64,000 nt of DNA from an uncultured Rhodospirillales bacterium (GTDB lineage: Bacteria; Pseudomonadota; Alphaproteobacteria; CACIAM-22H2), in NCBI GenBank assembly GCA_937926175.1, contig CALANV010000013.1, positions 329,155 to 393,154 on the forward strand, read 5' to 3'. This document shows positions 25,685 through 34,732 of this stretch, in pieces. A program made the translations under genes and the position numbers. Within the stretch, counting starts at the first letter, position 1, and every line of letters begins with the position of its first letter. The notes beneath the pieces were generated by a model. The model was not told the DNA's origin. It saw only the letters and a program-made list of their open reading frames with translations, and searched no databases.

Positions 25685-28099
25685 TCAGTTGTTGTAGTCG
25701 CCTTTGGGCGCAAGGACCTCGCGGCGCCCGACGTGATTGGCCGGGCTGACCACGCCCTCGGCTTCCATCCGTTCGACGATGCGCGCGGCACGGTTGTAGC
25801 CGATCTGCAGATGACGCTGGATGAAGCTCGTCGAGCACTTCCGCTCGCGCGTGACGAGGGCGACGGCCTGGTCGTACAGCGCGTCGCCGCCACCATCGCC
25901 GCCGCCGGCACCACCCCCGCCGCCGATCGAAGCGAGAGCGGTTTCGTCCTCGGTGACTTCCTCGACATAGGTCGGCTCGCCCTGTTCCTTCAGGAACTTG
26001 ACGACGCTCTCGACCTCGCGGTCCGAAACGAAGGGGCCATGGACGCGGGTGATGCGACCACCGCCGGCCATGTAAAGCATGTCGCCCTGGCCGAGCAGCT
26101 GCTCGGCGCCCTGTTCGCCCAGGATCGTGCGGCTGTCGATCTTCGAGGTGACCTGGAACGAGATGCGGGTCGGGAAGTTGGCCTTGATCGTGCCGGTGAT
26201 CACGTCGACCGACGGACGCTGCGTCGCCATGATCAGGTGGATGCCAGCAGCGCGTGCCATCTGCGCGAGGCGCTGCACGGCCCATTCGATATCCTTGCCG
26301 GCGACGAGCATCAGATCGGCCATCTCGTCGACGACCACGACAATGAAGGGAAGCGGCTCGAGGTTGAGCGGCTGATCCTCGAAGATCGGCTTGCCGTCCT
26401 CGTCGAAGCCCGTCTGCACCTTGCGCATCAGGACTTCGCCCTTCTTCTTCGCCTCGGCGAGCCGCGCGTTGTAGCCGGTGATGTTGCGCACGCCGAGCTT
26501 GGACATGGCGCGGTACCGATTCTCCATCTCGCGCACGGTCCACTTGAGCGCGACGACGGCCTTCTTCGGGTCCGTCACCACCGGCGCCAGCAGATGCGGG
26601 ATGCCGTCATAGACCGACAGCTCGAGCATCTTCGGGTCGATCATGATGAACCGACAGTCCTGCGGCGATAGCCGGTACAGGAGCGACAGGATCATCGTGT
26701 TGATCGCGACCGACTTGCCCGAACCGGTCGTACCGGCGATCAACAGGTGGGGCATGCGCGCGAGATCGGCCACGACCGGCGTTCCGCCGATATCCTTGCC
26801 GAGGAACAGCGTCAGCGCGCCCGGCGTGTTTCCTTCCTCGGCCGCCAGCAGCTCGCGCAGATACACGGTTTCGCGCGTGATGTTCGGCAGTTCGATGCCG
26901 ATCACGTTGCGTCCGGGAATCACGGCGACGCGCACCGACACGGCGCTCATCGAGCGGGCGATGTCATCGGCAAGCCCGATCACGCGGCTGGTCTTGGTGC
27001 CCGGGGCCGGTTCCAGCTCGTACAGCGTCACGACCGGACCCGGCCGTACCTTTACGATCTGCCCCTTCACGCCGAAATCGTCGAGGACCGACTCGAGCAG
27101 GCGCGCGTTCTGCGCGAGCGCCTCTTCGTCCACCGCCGTGCCGCGTTCATTCGGCTTGGGCAGGGCGAGGAGATCCAGCGGCGGCAGCCGATACTTGTCA
27201 TTGCCGCGAAGATCGAGGGTGGCCTGCTTCTTTGGTGCAGTCTGTTTCTTCGGCGCTTCTGTCACCGGACGACGGGCCACCAGTTCGACCGGCGGCGGAC
27301 GGCGCGGCTCGGCGGGCTCGGGTGCGCTCTCGTCCTCCGGCATGTCAGAGTCCTCCGCCGTTTCGTCGTCGAGGCTCGGCTCGCGCCGCAGGCGCCGCGC
27401 GGCCTGCTTGGCCTTGGCGCGCCGTTCCGCCGGGTCGCCCAGTTGCGGACGCCATGCGGCCGCGCGCCGGATTCCACGGACGGCAAGGGTGGCCACAAGG
27501 GCGCAGAAGCGTCCCATTGCCTGCCACTCGCCCCAGGTGATGGCGAGCGCGAACAGCAGGGCGCTGATCGACAGCGCTGCCGCCAGCACGCCGAACGCGT
27601 CGGGTCCAAGTCCGATGGCGTGGCTGAGGGCGACCGTCCCGGCCAGGAAAAGGTGTCCGACGGCACCGCCGAGCCCGGCACTGAACGAACCCGTCCAGGT
27701 GTCCGGGACGGGAATGAATGCGAGGGCAAGAGCCGCCAGCACGACCGCCAGCGGCAGCAACGCCACGCGAACCCACCAGAGCGGAAGGTGATGGACACGG
27801 ATCAGCCGCCAACCCCAAGCGGCCAATGCCGCCACCGGCAACGTCGCGCCGAGGCCCAGCGTCTGCAACAGGATGTCGGCGAGCGTCGCCCCCCAACGGC
27901 CGGCGAGGTTGTGCACCGGCGCGTCGGTGGCGTGACTCCACGACGGATCGGCGGGCGAATAGCTGAGCAGGGCGAGAGCCAGGAGCACGCCGAGGCCGAT
28001 GAGGCATATGCCGGCCGCCTCGATCAGCCGCCGCCGAAGCAGCGCCCATGCGCCATCCGGCAGGAGACCACCTTTCGCCGTTCGCGATGCGCCGGCCAC
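25685..28099 (-). CDS. ftsK: DNA translocase FtsK
   Basis: An 804-residue septal DNA pump that clears and resolves chromosome termini during division. About four N-terminal membrane segments (to about residue 210) are followed by a short acidic/proline-rich linker, then the RecA-like motor with Walker A GTTGSGKS, Walker B VVVVDEMADLM and ATQRPSVDVITG. The C-terminal winged-helix gamma domain includes STSFIQRHLQIGYNRAA. The start is taken as GTG 28099, 12 bases after the dapC stop with GAGGGAGC before it; an upstream extension of the frame lies inside dapC. The linker is short compared with the E. coli protein, as usual in this class. Confidence 0.93.
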   Translation of the reverse strand: MAGASRTAKGGLLPDGAWALLRRRLIEAAGICLIGLGVLLALALLSYSPADPSWSHATDAPVHNLAGRWGATLADILLQTLGLGATLPVAALAAWGWRLIRVHHLPLWWVRVALLPLAVVLAALALAFIPVPDTWTGSFSAGLGGAVGHLFLAGTVALSHAIGLGPDAFGVLAAALSISALLFALAITWGEWQAMGRFCALVATLAVRGIRRAAAWRPQLGDPAERRAKAKQAARRLRREPSLDDETAEDSDMPEDESAPEPAEPRRPPPVELVARRPVTEAPKKQTAPKKQATLDLRGNDKYRLPPLDLLALPKPNERGTAVDEEALAQNARLLESVLDDFGVKGQIVKVRPGPVVTLYELEPAPGTKTSRVIGLADDIARSMSAVSVRVAVIPGRNVIGIELPNITRETVYLRELLAAEEGNTPGALTLFLGKDIGGTPVVADLARMPHLLIAGTTGSGKSVAINTMILSLLYRLSPQDCRFIMIDPKMLELSVYDGIPHLLAPVVTDPKKAVVALKWTVREMENRYRAMSKLGVRNITGYNARLAEAKKKGEVLMRKVQTGFDEDGKPIFEDQPLNLEPLPFIVVVVDEMADLMLVAGKDIEWAVQRLAQMARAAGIHLIMATQRPSVDVITGTIKANFPTRISFQVTSKIDSRTILGEQGAEQLLGQGDMLYMAGGGRITRVHGPFVSDREVESVVKFLKEQGEPTYVEEVTEDETALASIGGGGGAGGGDGGGDALYDQAVALVTRERKCSTSFIQRHLQIGYNRAARIVERMEAEGVVSPANHVGRREVLAPKGDYNN

Positions 28100-28110
28100 C
28101 CGTCGCTCCC

Positions 28111-29319
28111 TCAGCCGGAACCCAGGACCTGGGCGACGCGCGTCAGCGCCGCTTCGGTCGTCTCGATGTCGTGGACGAGCGCCACGCGAATATAGGGCTG
28201 CCCGATGTTCCGCCCGGACGCATCGGGTCGTGTGACATAGGCACCGGGCAGAACCTTGATCGCGGCTTCGGACCACAGTCTGCGCGTCGCCGTCTCGCCG
28301 TCGCCGACGTCGAGCCAGAGATAGAAACCGCCATCGGGACGGTAATAGCCGAAGCGTCCGGACAGCAACCGATCGGCGATGTCATACTTCGCGCGGTAGA
28401 CGGCCCGCGTGGCCTCGACATGCGCCTCGTCACGCCACAGCGCGGTCGCCGCCTCCAGCGTTGCGAGCGGCGTGGCGGCGCAGCTGTAGGAGCGCAGCCG
28501 ATTGAACAGCTTGATCGTCTCGGGCGAGCCCACGGCAAAACCGGAGCGCAGACCCGGTGCGCTAGAGCGCTTGGACAGCGTATGAAACACGATCAGATTG
28601 TCGAGGTCGCCGCCCAACGCCGCCGCCGCCTCGAGCGCGCCTGCCGGCGGCGTATCCCCGAGATAGATCTCGGCATAACACTCGTCGGACACGAGCAGGA
28701 AGTCCCACTGCCGCGCCAGTGCCAGCGCCTTCTTGAGATAGACGAGATCGGCGACCGTGCCTTGCGGGTTGGCCGGCGAACACAGATACATGATCGCGGT
28801 CCGGCGGAGCGTCGCCTCGTCGAGCGCATCGAGGTCCGGCAGAAATCTGGTCTGACGCGTCGCCGGCATGAAGACCGGTTCGGCGCCGGCCATGACCGAT
28901 GCGCCGTAATAAACTTGGTAAAACGGGTTCGGCATCAACGCGACCGGCCGGCCGGTTCCGTTGCTGCGCTCGGGCGAGACCGCAAGCAGCGCCGCGAGAA
29001 ACAGGCCTTCGCGCGAGCCCGCGACCGGCGCGATCTGGCGCTCGGGGTCGATAGTCCCTGGCTTGAGCTTGTAGCGCCGCGTGAGCCAGTCCGCGCACGC
29101 CACCCGGAACTCGGGCGTACCGCCGACCGGCGGGTACCGGTTCCAGGTCCTGGCGCCGCGATTGATGATCTCGGCGACGAACGCGGGCGGCTGGTGCTGC
29201 GGCTCGCCGACCGACATGATGACGGGCGGGACGTTCGCCCGTGGCGCGATACCCGCCAGCAGCTCGTTGAGCCGCTGGAACGGATAGTCGTTGAGCAGGT
29301 CAAGCCGACTGTTAAGCAT
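28111..29319 (-). CDS. dapC: Class I/II aminotransferase, DapC-like (N-succinyldiaminopimelate aminotransferase)
   Basis: A 402-residue PLP enzyme. SPANPQG and SDECYAEIY supply PLP-ring contacts, HTLSKRSSAPGLRSGF carries the Schiff-base Lys, and the substrate Arg lies in the C-terminal IRVALVHD. The SLGEPQH-like start and SKRS motif match DapC of lysine and peptidoglycan precursor synthesis. It is encoded directly upstream of ftsK, with a 12-base gap. A strong sigma-70-type promoter lies about 65 bases upstream. Confidence 0.85.
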   Translation of the reverse strand: MLNSRLDLLNDYPFQRLNELLAGIAPRANVPPVIMSVGEPQHQPPAFVAEIINRGARTWNRYPPVGGTPEFRVACADWLTRRYKLKPGTIDPERQIAPVAGSREGLFLAALLAVSPERSNGTGRPVALMPNPFYQVYYGASVMAGAEPVFMPATRQTRFLPDLDALDEATLRRTAIMYLCSPANPQGTVADLVYLKKALALARQWDFLLVSDECYAEIYLGDTPPAGALEAAAALGGDLDNLIVFHTLSKRSSAPGLRSGFAVGSPETIKLFNRLRSYSCAATPLATLEAATALWRDEAHVEATRAVYRAKYDIADRLLSGRFGYYRPDGGFYLWLDVGDGETATRRLWSEAAIKVLPGAYVTRPDASGRNIGQPYIRVALVHDIETTEAALTRVAQVLGSG

Positions 29320-29381
29320 CCGGATCCACGCAGCATTCCTGCCGCGCTGACCCGCTCAGCGCGCAGTACAAATCGAAAACA

Positions 29382-29410
29382 ATCATATCTCCGCGGTTCT
29401 TAATGTACAA
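29382..29410 (-). promoter_or_regulatory. Sigma-70-type promoter for dapC-ftsK
   Basis: On the minus strand TTGTAC (29405-29410) and TATGAT (29382-29387) are separated by exactly 17 bases. The expected start lies near 29375, about 55 bases before the dapC ATG. The transcribed leader would include an 8-bp hairpin (29343-29363, CGCGCTGA/TCAGCGCG). Confidence 0.65.
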
Positions 29411-29590
29411 GTCGAGGTAGCGGCAAGGCCCATGATGTAGAGGCTGCGACCGAGCCTCATCACAAGATCGCCGAGTCGCCTGAGTCGCGGAAACAATTCA
29501 GGAACAACCGCCCCGATTCGTCACAAAAATGCGCCAAAGGCGCCCGCAGACGCTCCTCGGGTGACCGCTCCGCAACGGCGGGATCAGTCC

Positions 29591-29818
29591 TTAGTCCCGC
29601 TCTTGACGGTCATACAGATACCCGGCGCCGGCACCGACAGCGCCACCGAGCGCTGCGCCGCCGAGCATGCTGTTGCCGGTGGCACCCCCGAGCACGGCCC
29701 CGGTGCCGGCGCCGAGGCCGGCCCCTGTCGCGGTTCGCCGCTGCGTGTCGGACATGTTCTCGCAGCCGGCTGCAGCAAGGCCGAGTGCCACGAGCGCGGC
29801 GATCGTGAAGGATTTCAT
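29591..29818 (-). CDS. Glycine-zipper outer-membrane lipoprotein
   Basis: A 75-residue lipoprotein. The signal peptide ends in LAAAGC (lipobox Cys at residue 21), then SDTQRRTATGAGLGAGTGAV and a GxxxG-rich hydrophobic run form a glycine zipper, and the protein ends in YDRQERD. It resembles SlyB/YmgG-like small envelope proteins. GGAG precedes the ATG at 29818. Function unknown beyond envelope association. Confidence 0.85.
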   Translation of the reverse strand: MKSFTIAALVALGLAAAGCENMSDTQRRTATGAGLGAGTGAVLGGATGNSMLGGAALGGAVGAGAGYLYDRQERD

Positions 29819-29939
29819 GGCAAAAGCTCCGTTCGATCCGTTGAACCGGGGTGCGGACGCGGCATTCGCGCCGGCTGCCCCGTCGGGCGAACGGCACGTG
29901 CAACTGACGGTTCCTGCCGCCGCGGTTGCGGGCATGACA

Positions 29940-29966
29940 AAAAAGGGGCGGCCGAAACCACCCCCC
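29940..29966 (-). terminator. Rho-independent terminator after amtB
   Basis: On the minus strand GGGGTGG and CCGCCCC form a stem with one internal mismatch around the loop TTTCGG, followed by TTTTT. It lies about 50 bases after the amtB stop. Confidence 0.6.
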
Positions 29967-30014
29967 AAGGTCAAGGTTTTGAGGTGAGCCGAGCGTGACC
30001 GCCGGGTCTCTCTC

Positions 30015-31349
30015 CTACTGAACCGTCTCGCCGTGCAGCGCGAGATCGAGCCCGTCACGCTCGGCCTCCTCGCTGACGCGCAGCCCGAGGACGGCGTCGA
30101 TGATCTTGAGGATCACGAAGCTCACCACGGCGGTGTAGATGACCGTGGTCACGACGCCGTAGATCTGCAGCAGGAACTGACCGGGGTTGCCTTCGAGAAG
30201 GCCCGCAGTCGACAACTCGCCGACCGAGAAGATGCCGGTCAGCAGTGCGCCGACGATTCCGCCGACGGCGTGGACGCCGAACACGTCGAGCGAGTCGTCG
30301 TAGCCCAGCGTCTTCTTCAGGCTCGTCGACGCCCAGAAGCAGAGGATCCCGGCGACGATGCCGATGACCAACGCCCCGCCGGGCATGACGAAACCGGCCG
30401 CCGGCGTGATGGCGACGAGCCCGGCGACCGCACCCGAAATGATGCCGAGCACCGACGGCTTTCCGCGCGTCGCCCATTCCGCGAACATCCAGGCAAGTGC
30501 CGCGGCGGCGGTCGCGATCTGTGTGACGGCCATGGCCATGGCGGCGCGGCCGCCGGCACTGATCGCCGACCCGGCGTTGAAGCCGAACCAGCCGACCCAC
30601 AGGAGCGAAGCGCCGATCACCGCCAGGGTCAGGTTGTAGGGCGCGAAGTTCTCATGCCCGTAGCCCTTACGCTTGCCGAGGACGATCGCCGCAACCAGCC
30701 CGGCGACGCCGGCGTTGATGTGGACCACGGTGCCGCCCGCAAAGTCGAGGACGCCCCAGCCGAACATGAAGCCGTTGGGATGCCAGACCCAGTGCGCGAT
30801 CGGCGCGTAAACCACGATCGACCAGATGGCCATGAACCACAGCAGCGCCGAGAACTTCATGCGGTCGGCGAAGCCGCCGCAGATCAGCGCCGGCGTAATG
30901 ATGGCGAAGGTCATCTGGAACATCATGAAGAGCGGCTCGGGGATCGTCATCGTCGACGCGCCTTCGAGGCCCGCGCCGATCGTGAACGGCTCGTCCCACG
31001 TCAAGCCGCTGAGAAAGAAGCGCGACAGATCGCCGACATAGGCGTTACCGTTGCCGAAAGCGAGGCTGTAGCCGATCACCATCCAGACGATCGTGATCAG
31101 GCAGCAGATCGCGAAGCTCTGCATCATGGTGCTGAGCACGTTCTTCTTGCGCACCATGCCGGCGTAGAAGAGCGCAAGGCCTGGCACCGTCATCATCAGG
31201 ACCAGCGCGGTCGAAGTCAGCATCCACGCCGTGTCGCCGGTGTCGATCGCGGGCGCGTCCTGCGCCATCGCCTCGTTCGCACCGGCCAACGCGGCACCGA
31301 ACGCGCTCGCCAGCGCCGCCAGTCTGCCCCAACTCCCCCAACTCCTCAT
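30015..31349 (-). CDS. amtB: Ammonium transporter AmtB
   Basis: A 444-residue inner-membrane ammonium channel. After a signal-peptide-like N-terminus (to about residue 30), the Amt core shows VLMMTVPGLALFYAGMVRKKN, a pore region with AHWVWHPNGFMF and DFAGGTVVHINAG, and the twin-His helix DVFGVHAVGGIVGALLTG. ATG 31349 is supported by GGAGAG. It forms the classic pair with glnK upstream, whose product blocks the channel when nitrogen is plentiful. A sigma-54-type promoter sits directly upstream, so it may also be expressed on its own. Confidence 0.95.
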   Translation of the reverse strand: MRSWGSWGRLAALASAFGAALAGANEAMAQDAPAIDTGDTAWMLTSTALVLMMTVPGLALFYAGMVRKKNVLSTMMQSFAICCLITIVWMVIGYSLAFGNGNAYVGDLSRFFLSGLTWDEPFTIGAGLEGASTMTIPEPLFMMFQMTFAIITPALICGGFADRMKFSALLWFMAIWSIVVYAPIAHWVWHPNGFMFGWGVLDFAGGTVVHINAGVAGLVAAIVLGKRKGYGHENFAPYNLTLAVIGASLLWVGWFGFNAGSAISAGGRAAMAMAVTQIATAAAALAWMFAEWATRGKPSVLGIISGAVAGLVAITPAAGFVMPGGALVIGIVAGILCFWASTSLKKTLGYDDSLDVFGVHAVGGIVGALLTGIFSVGELSTAGLLEGNPGQFLLQIYGVVTTVIYTAVVSFVILKIIDAVLGLRVSEEAERDGLDLALHGETVQ

Positions 31350-31400
31350 TTCGACTCTCCTTCGGTTTACTGCACCTCGACGGTGACCGTTGGGCAGGGC

Positions 31401-31416
31401 ATCAAGAATCGTGCCA
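31401..31416 (-). promoter_or_regulatory. Sigma-54 (RpoN)-type promoter before amtB
   Basis: The minus strand reads TGGCACGATTCTTGAT. The -24 element TGGCACG is perfect and the -12 element TTGAT differs from TTGCW at one base, with the required four-base spacer. The start would fall about 40 bases before the amtB ATG. Nitrogen control by NtrC/RpoN is established for glnK-amtB in many proteobacteria. Confidence 0.6.
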
Positions 31417-31629
31417 TGCCATCCAAAGCGGGACGGTTTCAGATGGTGCGGCAAAGGGCGGTTTATGTTGCCCGGGCCGCGACTTCGCGACCCGCGATCG
31501 TTCGTTCATCAGATCTACGGCCACGGATTGAACAATTTTTAGGCAAACCGCCATCCTCGGCGGCAGTTGCAAGTGCCGTTCACTTCACCGGATGGCGCGC
31601 GGCTGTTCAATCGATGAGCAATCGCCGAA

Positions 31630-31968
31630 CTAAATTGCCTCGGCATTGAGCTCACCCGTCCGGATCCGCATCGCGAAACCGATGTCGAGGACGAAGATCT
31701 TGCCGTCACCGATCTTCCCCGTGTTCGCCGCGGTCCGGATGGCATCCACCACCCGCTCCACGATTGCATCGTTCACGGCGATCTCGATCTTCACCTTCGG
31801 CAGGAAGTTCGTCGTGTACTCGGCGCCACGATAGATTTCAGTCTGACCTTTCTGCCGTCCGAATCCCTTCACTTCGGTTACGGTCAGCCCCTGAATTCCG
31901 AGCGCCGTCAGCGCCTCGCGCACCGCGTCCAGCTTGAACGGCTTGATGATGGCGACGACCAGTTTCAT
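31630..31968 (-). CDS. glnK: Nitrogen regulatory protein P-II (GlnK)
   Basis: A 112-residue PII signal protein starting MKLVVAIIKPFKLD. The T-loop contains the uridylylation Tyr51 in YRGAEYTTNF, and GRQKGQTEIYRG and the C-terminal GDGKIFVLDI are the standard ATP/2-oxoglutarate-binding segments. It senses nitrogen status and gates AmtB. GGAGGGC precedes the ATG. The gap to amtB is 280 bases and contains that gene's own promoter candidate plus a weak hairpin (31548-31563). Confidence 0.95.
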   Translation of the reverse strand: MKLVVAIIKPFKLDAVREALTALGIQGLTVTEVKGFGRQKGQTEIYRGAEYTTNFLPKVKIEIAVNDAIVERVVDAIRTAANTGKIGDGKIFVLDIGFAMRIRTGELNAEAI

Positions 31969-32013
31969 GTTTGCCCTCCATGTCCCGGCCCGCCCTTGAA
32001 GCGCGTCCCCGCA

Positions 32014-32046
32014 GGCCGGCAGCGGTGCCATGGTTCAAGAACCATG
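32014..32046 (-). promoter_or_regulatory. Palindrome and weak sigma-54-like box upstream of glnK
   Basis: Positions 32029-32046 (CATGGTTCAAGAACCATG) form 8-base arms with a two-base centre. On the minus strand a TGGCAC overlaps it and is followed at -12 spacing by CCGGC, a poor match to TTGCA. The palindrome could be an operator or a hairpin. It lies about 60-80 bases before the glnK start. Confidence 0.35.
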
Positions 32047-32112
32047 CCGCCATACCGCCGCCGTCGGCCGGATGGTCTGGACACGGGCCGCCGCCACAGG
32101 CCATGTTGGGGC

Positions 32113-33369
32113 ATGTCGTCCGCAAGACCCGACCAAGCCGACCGTACCCTCGCCGCCGACGTCGTGATCATCGGCGGCGGCCTGGTCGGCCTTCCCTTGG
32201 CAATCGCGCTCGGTCAGGCCGGGCTCGACGTCGTCGTCGTCGACCGCGAGAACCCGGCGGTTGCTGCGGCTGATCCCTTCGATGGTCGTGGTTCGGCCAT
32301 CGCCTGGGGCTCGGCGCAGGTCCTGCGCGGGCTCGGCCTGTGGCAGCACCTGGCGCCGCACGCGGCGCCGATCCTGGACATCCGCGTCTCGGACGGCGAA
32401 TCGTTACTGTTCCTGCACTACGATCACCGCGATCTCGGGACCGAGCCGCTCGGCTACATCATCGAGAACCGCTTCACGCGGCGTGCCCTTTATGCACGCC
32501 TGACCGAACTGCCGAACGTCAGACTCGTCGCACCGTCGTCGGTACGCTCACTCGAGCGCACGCGCAGTCGTGTCCGTGCCGAGCTTGAAGACGGCACCCG
32601 AGTCGATGCGAGTCTTGCCGTTGCCTGCGACGGGCGCGAGTCGCCAACCCGGCGCGCCGCCGGCATCCGCGTCATGCGTTGGGACTATCCCCAGACCGGC
32701 ATCGTCTGTTCGATCCGGCACGAACGGCCCCATCGCGGCATCGCGCATGAACGTTTCCTTCCGGCCGGTCCGTTTGCCGTCCTGCCGCTGCCGGATTCGG
32801 AAACGGGGGCGCATTACTCGTCGATCGTATGGACCGAGCGGGCGGATCTTGCGCCGGCGATGATGCGGTTGAACGACAACGAGTTTGCCGCCGAGATCGC
32901 CGTGCGCTTCGGCGATACGCTCGGCGCCATCGAGGTCGCCGGCGGGCGCTGGGCCTATCCGCTCACGTTGTTGCAGGCGGAGTGTTATACCGATATGCGG
33001 CTCGCGCTCGCCGGCGACGCCGCCCACGCCATTCATCCGATTGCCGGGCAGGGCCTGAATCTGGGCCTGCGCGACGTAGCGGCGCTCGCCGAGTGCGTCG
33101 TCGATGCCCGACGGCTGGGCCTCGATATCGGGGCTGCCGACGTGCTCGGCCGCTACGAACGGTGGCGCCGCTTCGACACGCTGACCCTTATGGCCGTCAC
33201 CGATGGACTCAACCGGCTCTTCTCCAACGATATCGGGCCGATACGGCTTATGCGCGACGTCGGTCTGGCAATCGTCGATCGGCTGCCGGCCGTAAAGCGC
33301 TTCTTCATGCGTCACGCGATGGGCGTGGTCGGCGATCTGCCGCGACTGCTGCGCGGCGAGGCGCTCTAG
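32113..33369 (+). CDS. UbiH/UbiF-family FAD-dependent ubiquinone-biosynthesis hydroxylase
   Basis: A 418-residue flavoprotein monooxygenase. The N-terminal FAD motif is DVVIIGGGLVGLPLAIAL, the family GRGSAIAWGSAQVL region and a second nucleotide contact, LAVACDGRES, follow, and the FAD-ribityl motif is ALAGDAAHAIHPIAGQGLNLGLRD. It would hydroxylate the quinone ring at one position; whether it is UbiH, UbiF or UbiL cannot be decided. ATG 32113 is preceded by GGGG. It is transcribed divergently from glnK, so the roughly 140-base gap serves both. Confidence 0.9.
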   Translation: MSSARPDQADRTLAADVVIIGGGLVGLPLAIALGQAGLDVVVVDRENPAVAAADPFDGRGSAIAWGSAQVLRGLGLWQHLAPHAAPILDIRVSDGESLLFLHYDHRDLGTEPLGYIIENRFTRRALYARLTELPNVRLVAPSSVRSLERTRSRVRAELEDGTRVDASLAVACDGRESPTRRAAGIRVMRWDYPQTGIVCSIRHERPHRGIAHERFLPAGPFAVLPLPDSETGAHYSSIVWTERADLAPAMMRLNDNEFAAEIAVRFGDTLGAIEVAGGRWAYPLTLLQAECYTDMRLALAGDAAHAIHPIAGQGLNLGLRDVAALAECVVDARRLGLDIGAADVLGRYERWRRFDTLTLMAVTDGLNRLFSNDIGPIRLMRDVGLAIVDRLPAVKRFFMRHAMGVVGDLPRLLRGEAL

Positions 33370-33381
33370 CGGCGAGATATC

Positions 33382-33777
33382 CTATCCGGCCGGCTTCTTG
33401 GTCGCGCGCGGATCGCGCGACAATCCTTTCGCCTCGAGTGCGGCCAGATATTCCTGCCAGATGCGCTCGCGGTTCTCGCCCAAATGGCGCAGGTACTGCC
33501 AGCTGTAGATTCCGGTGTCGTGCAGATCGTCGAACTTGATGCGCACGGCGTAATTGCCAACCGGCTCGATGCCGATGATGCCGACGTCCCGACGTCCGGC
33601 GACGATCTGCTTCTGACCGGGACCATGACCCATGACTTCGGCGGACGGGCTTTCGACACGCAGAAACTCTGCCGGATAACTGAAGACGCATCCGTCCTCG
33701 AATTCGATCTCGAGCGTCTTTTCCGCCTGCTTGAGGCGGATTTCCTTCGGCCAGTGCCGCGTTTCGAACTCGCTCAC
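33382..33777 (-). CDS. DUF971 domain protein (GBBH-like N-terminal fold)
   Basis: A 131-residue protein beginning near WPKEIRLKQAEKTLEIEFEDG, with YPAEFLRVESPSAE and DLHDTGIYSWQYLRHL. This is the DUF971 family, related to the N-terminal domain of gamma-butyrobetaine hydroxylase and often encoded near apbC/Mrp-type or housekeeping genes. Start GTG 33777 overlaps the upstream stop by 4 bases. Function unknown; cytoplasmic. Confidence 0.85.
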   Translation of the reverse strand: MSEFETRHWPKEIRLKQAEKTLEIEFEDGCVFSYPAEFLRVESPSAEVMGHGPGQKQIVAGRRDVGIIGIEPVGNYAVRIKFDDLHDTGIYSWQYLRHLGENRERIWQEYLAALEAKGLSRDPRATKKPAG

Positions 33778-33971
33778 GACTCGTCCTGGTCGAGCTTGCG
33801 GGCCTCGTCGATCAGCATGATCGGTATGCCGTCACGGATCGGGTAGGCGAGCCCCGCCTGCTCGCTGATCAGTTCCTGGCGCTCGGGGTCGTAGCGCAGC
33901 GGGCCTTTGGTGAGCGGGCAAACGAGGATCTCCAGCAGTTTCGGATCGACGCCAGAGCCTTTCGCAGCCAT
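33774..33971 (-). CDS. Trm112-family small protein (YcaR-like)
   Basis: A 65-residue protein with DPKLLEILVCPLTKGPLRYD and a YPIRDGIPIML segment, the conserved Trm112/YcaR plan. In eukaryotes Trm112 activates methyltransferases; bacterial members are unassigned. Only one Cys is present, so no zinc site is expected. GAGGGGTG precedes the ATG. It overlaps the DUF971 gene by 4 bases and follows the LON-domain gene closely. Confidence 0.88.
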   Translation of the reverse strand: MAAKGSGVDPKLLEILVCPLTKGPLRYDPERQELISEQAGLAYPIRDGIPIMLIDEARKLDQDES

Positions 33972-34047
33972 TTGACACCCCTCGGTGTTGAGCCGTCGGC
34001 GGTCATCGCCGGGGCGGTCCGAGTCATGCCCCATGTCGCACAAGGGA

Positions 34048-34716
34048 TCAATGCTTCGCCGACTCGCCGTCGGGTCGGTCGAGGACCGCCATTTCGAGTA
34101 TCGCGATCAATGCGGCGGCGCGCGCGGCCGGAGTCTCGCTCTCGAGCAGGGCCTGTTTCTCCTGCGGGCTGAACGGGCAGGCCATGGCGAGTGTCGTCAT
34201 CAGGCGGCCGTCGGGCGTCTGCTCGATCGCCTCCCAGTCGGCCGTGATGCCGTGGATCGCGAAGTATCGCCGCAGTGCGCCGAGGAGACGCTGACGATCG
34301 ATCGCCGGATCGCCGTCGTCGGCCGCCAGGTCGTTTTGCCAGCGGGCGAAATCCGGCATGACGCGGCGATATCCGCGAACCGTCGGAAGTTCCTCGACGA
34401 TCGAGAACCGGCAAACGCCCACAAGCGTGATGAGATAGCGCCCATCGTCCGTTTCGCTGAATGCCGTTATCCGCCCCGCGCAACCGACGGAATAAAGCGG
34501 CGGCGGCTTTCCCGGCTGCTCCGGCTCGGTCGGCTGGATCATGCCGATCAGACGCCCCGACGTGGCCAGAGCGTCCTCGGTCATGGCGAGATAACGCGGC
34601 TCGAAGATGTTCAGGGGCAAGCGCGCGCGCGGGAGCAGGAGCACGCCGGTAAGCGGAAAAATCGGCAGCACACGCGGCAGCTCCTCGAGCCTCGGCCGGG
34701 TGCTGCGCGGCGTCAT
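34048..34716 (-). CDS. LON-substrate-binding-domain protein
   Basis: A 222-residue protein made of the N-terminal substrate-binding domain of Lon protease without the ATPase or protease parts. LPIFPLTGVLLLPRARLPLNIFEPRY at the start and GCAGRITAFSETDDGRYLI are the family marks. Its role is unclear; it may bind unfolded proteins. It is encoded 16 bases after the thioredoxin-TPR gene on the same strand, and this gene order (thioredoxin, LON-like, Trm112-like) is common in alphaproteobacteria. Confidence 0.87.
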   Translation of the reverse strand: MTPRSTRPRLEELPRVLPIFPLTGVLLLPRARLPLNIFEPRYLAMTEDALATSGRLIGMIQPTEPEQPGKPPPLYSVGCAGRITAFSETDDGRYLITLVGVCRFSIVEELPTVRGYRRVMPDFARWQNDLAADDGDPAIDRQRLLGALRRYFAIHGITADWEAIEQTPDGRLMTTLAMACPFSPQEKQALLESETPAARAAALIAILEMAVLDRPDGESAKH

Positions 34717-34732
34717 GACTTTTCGCCGGCCG

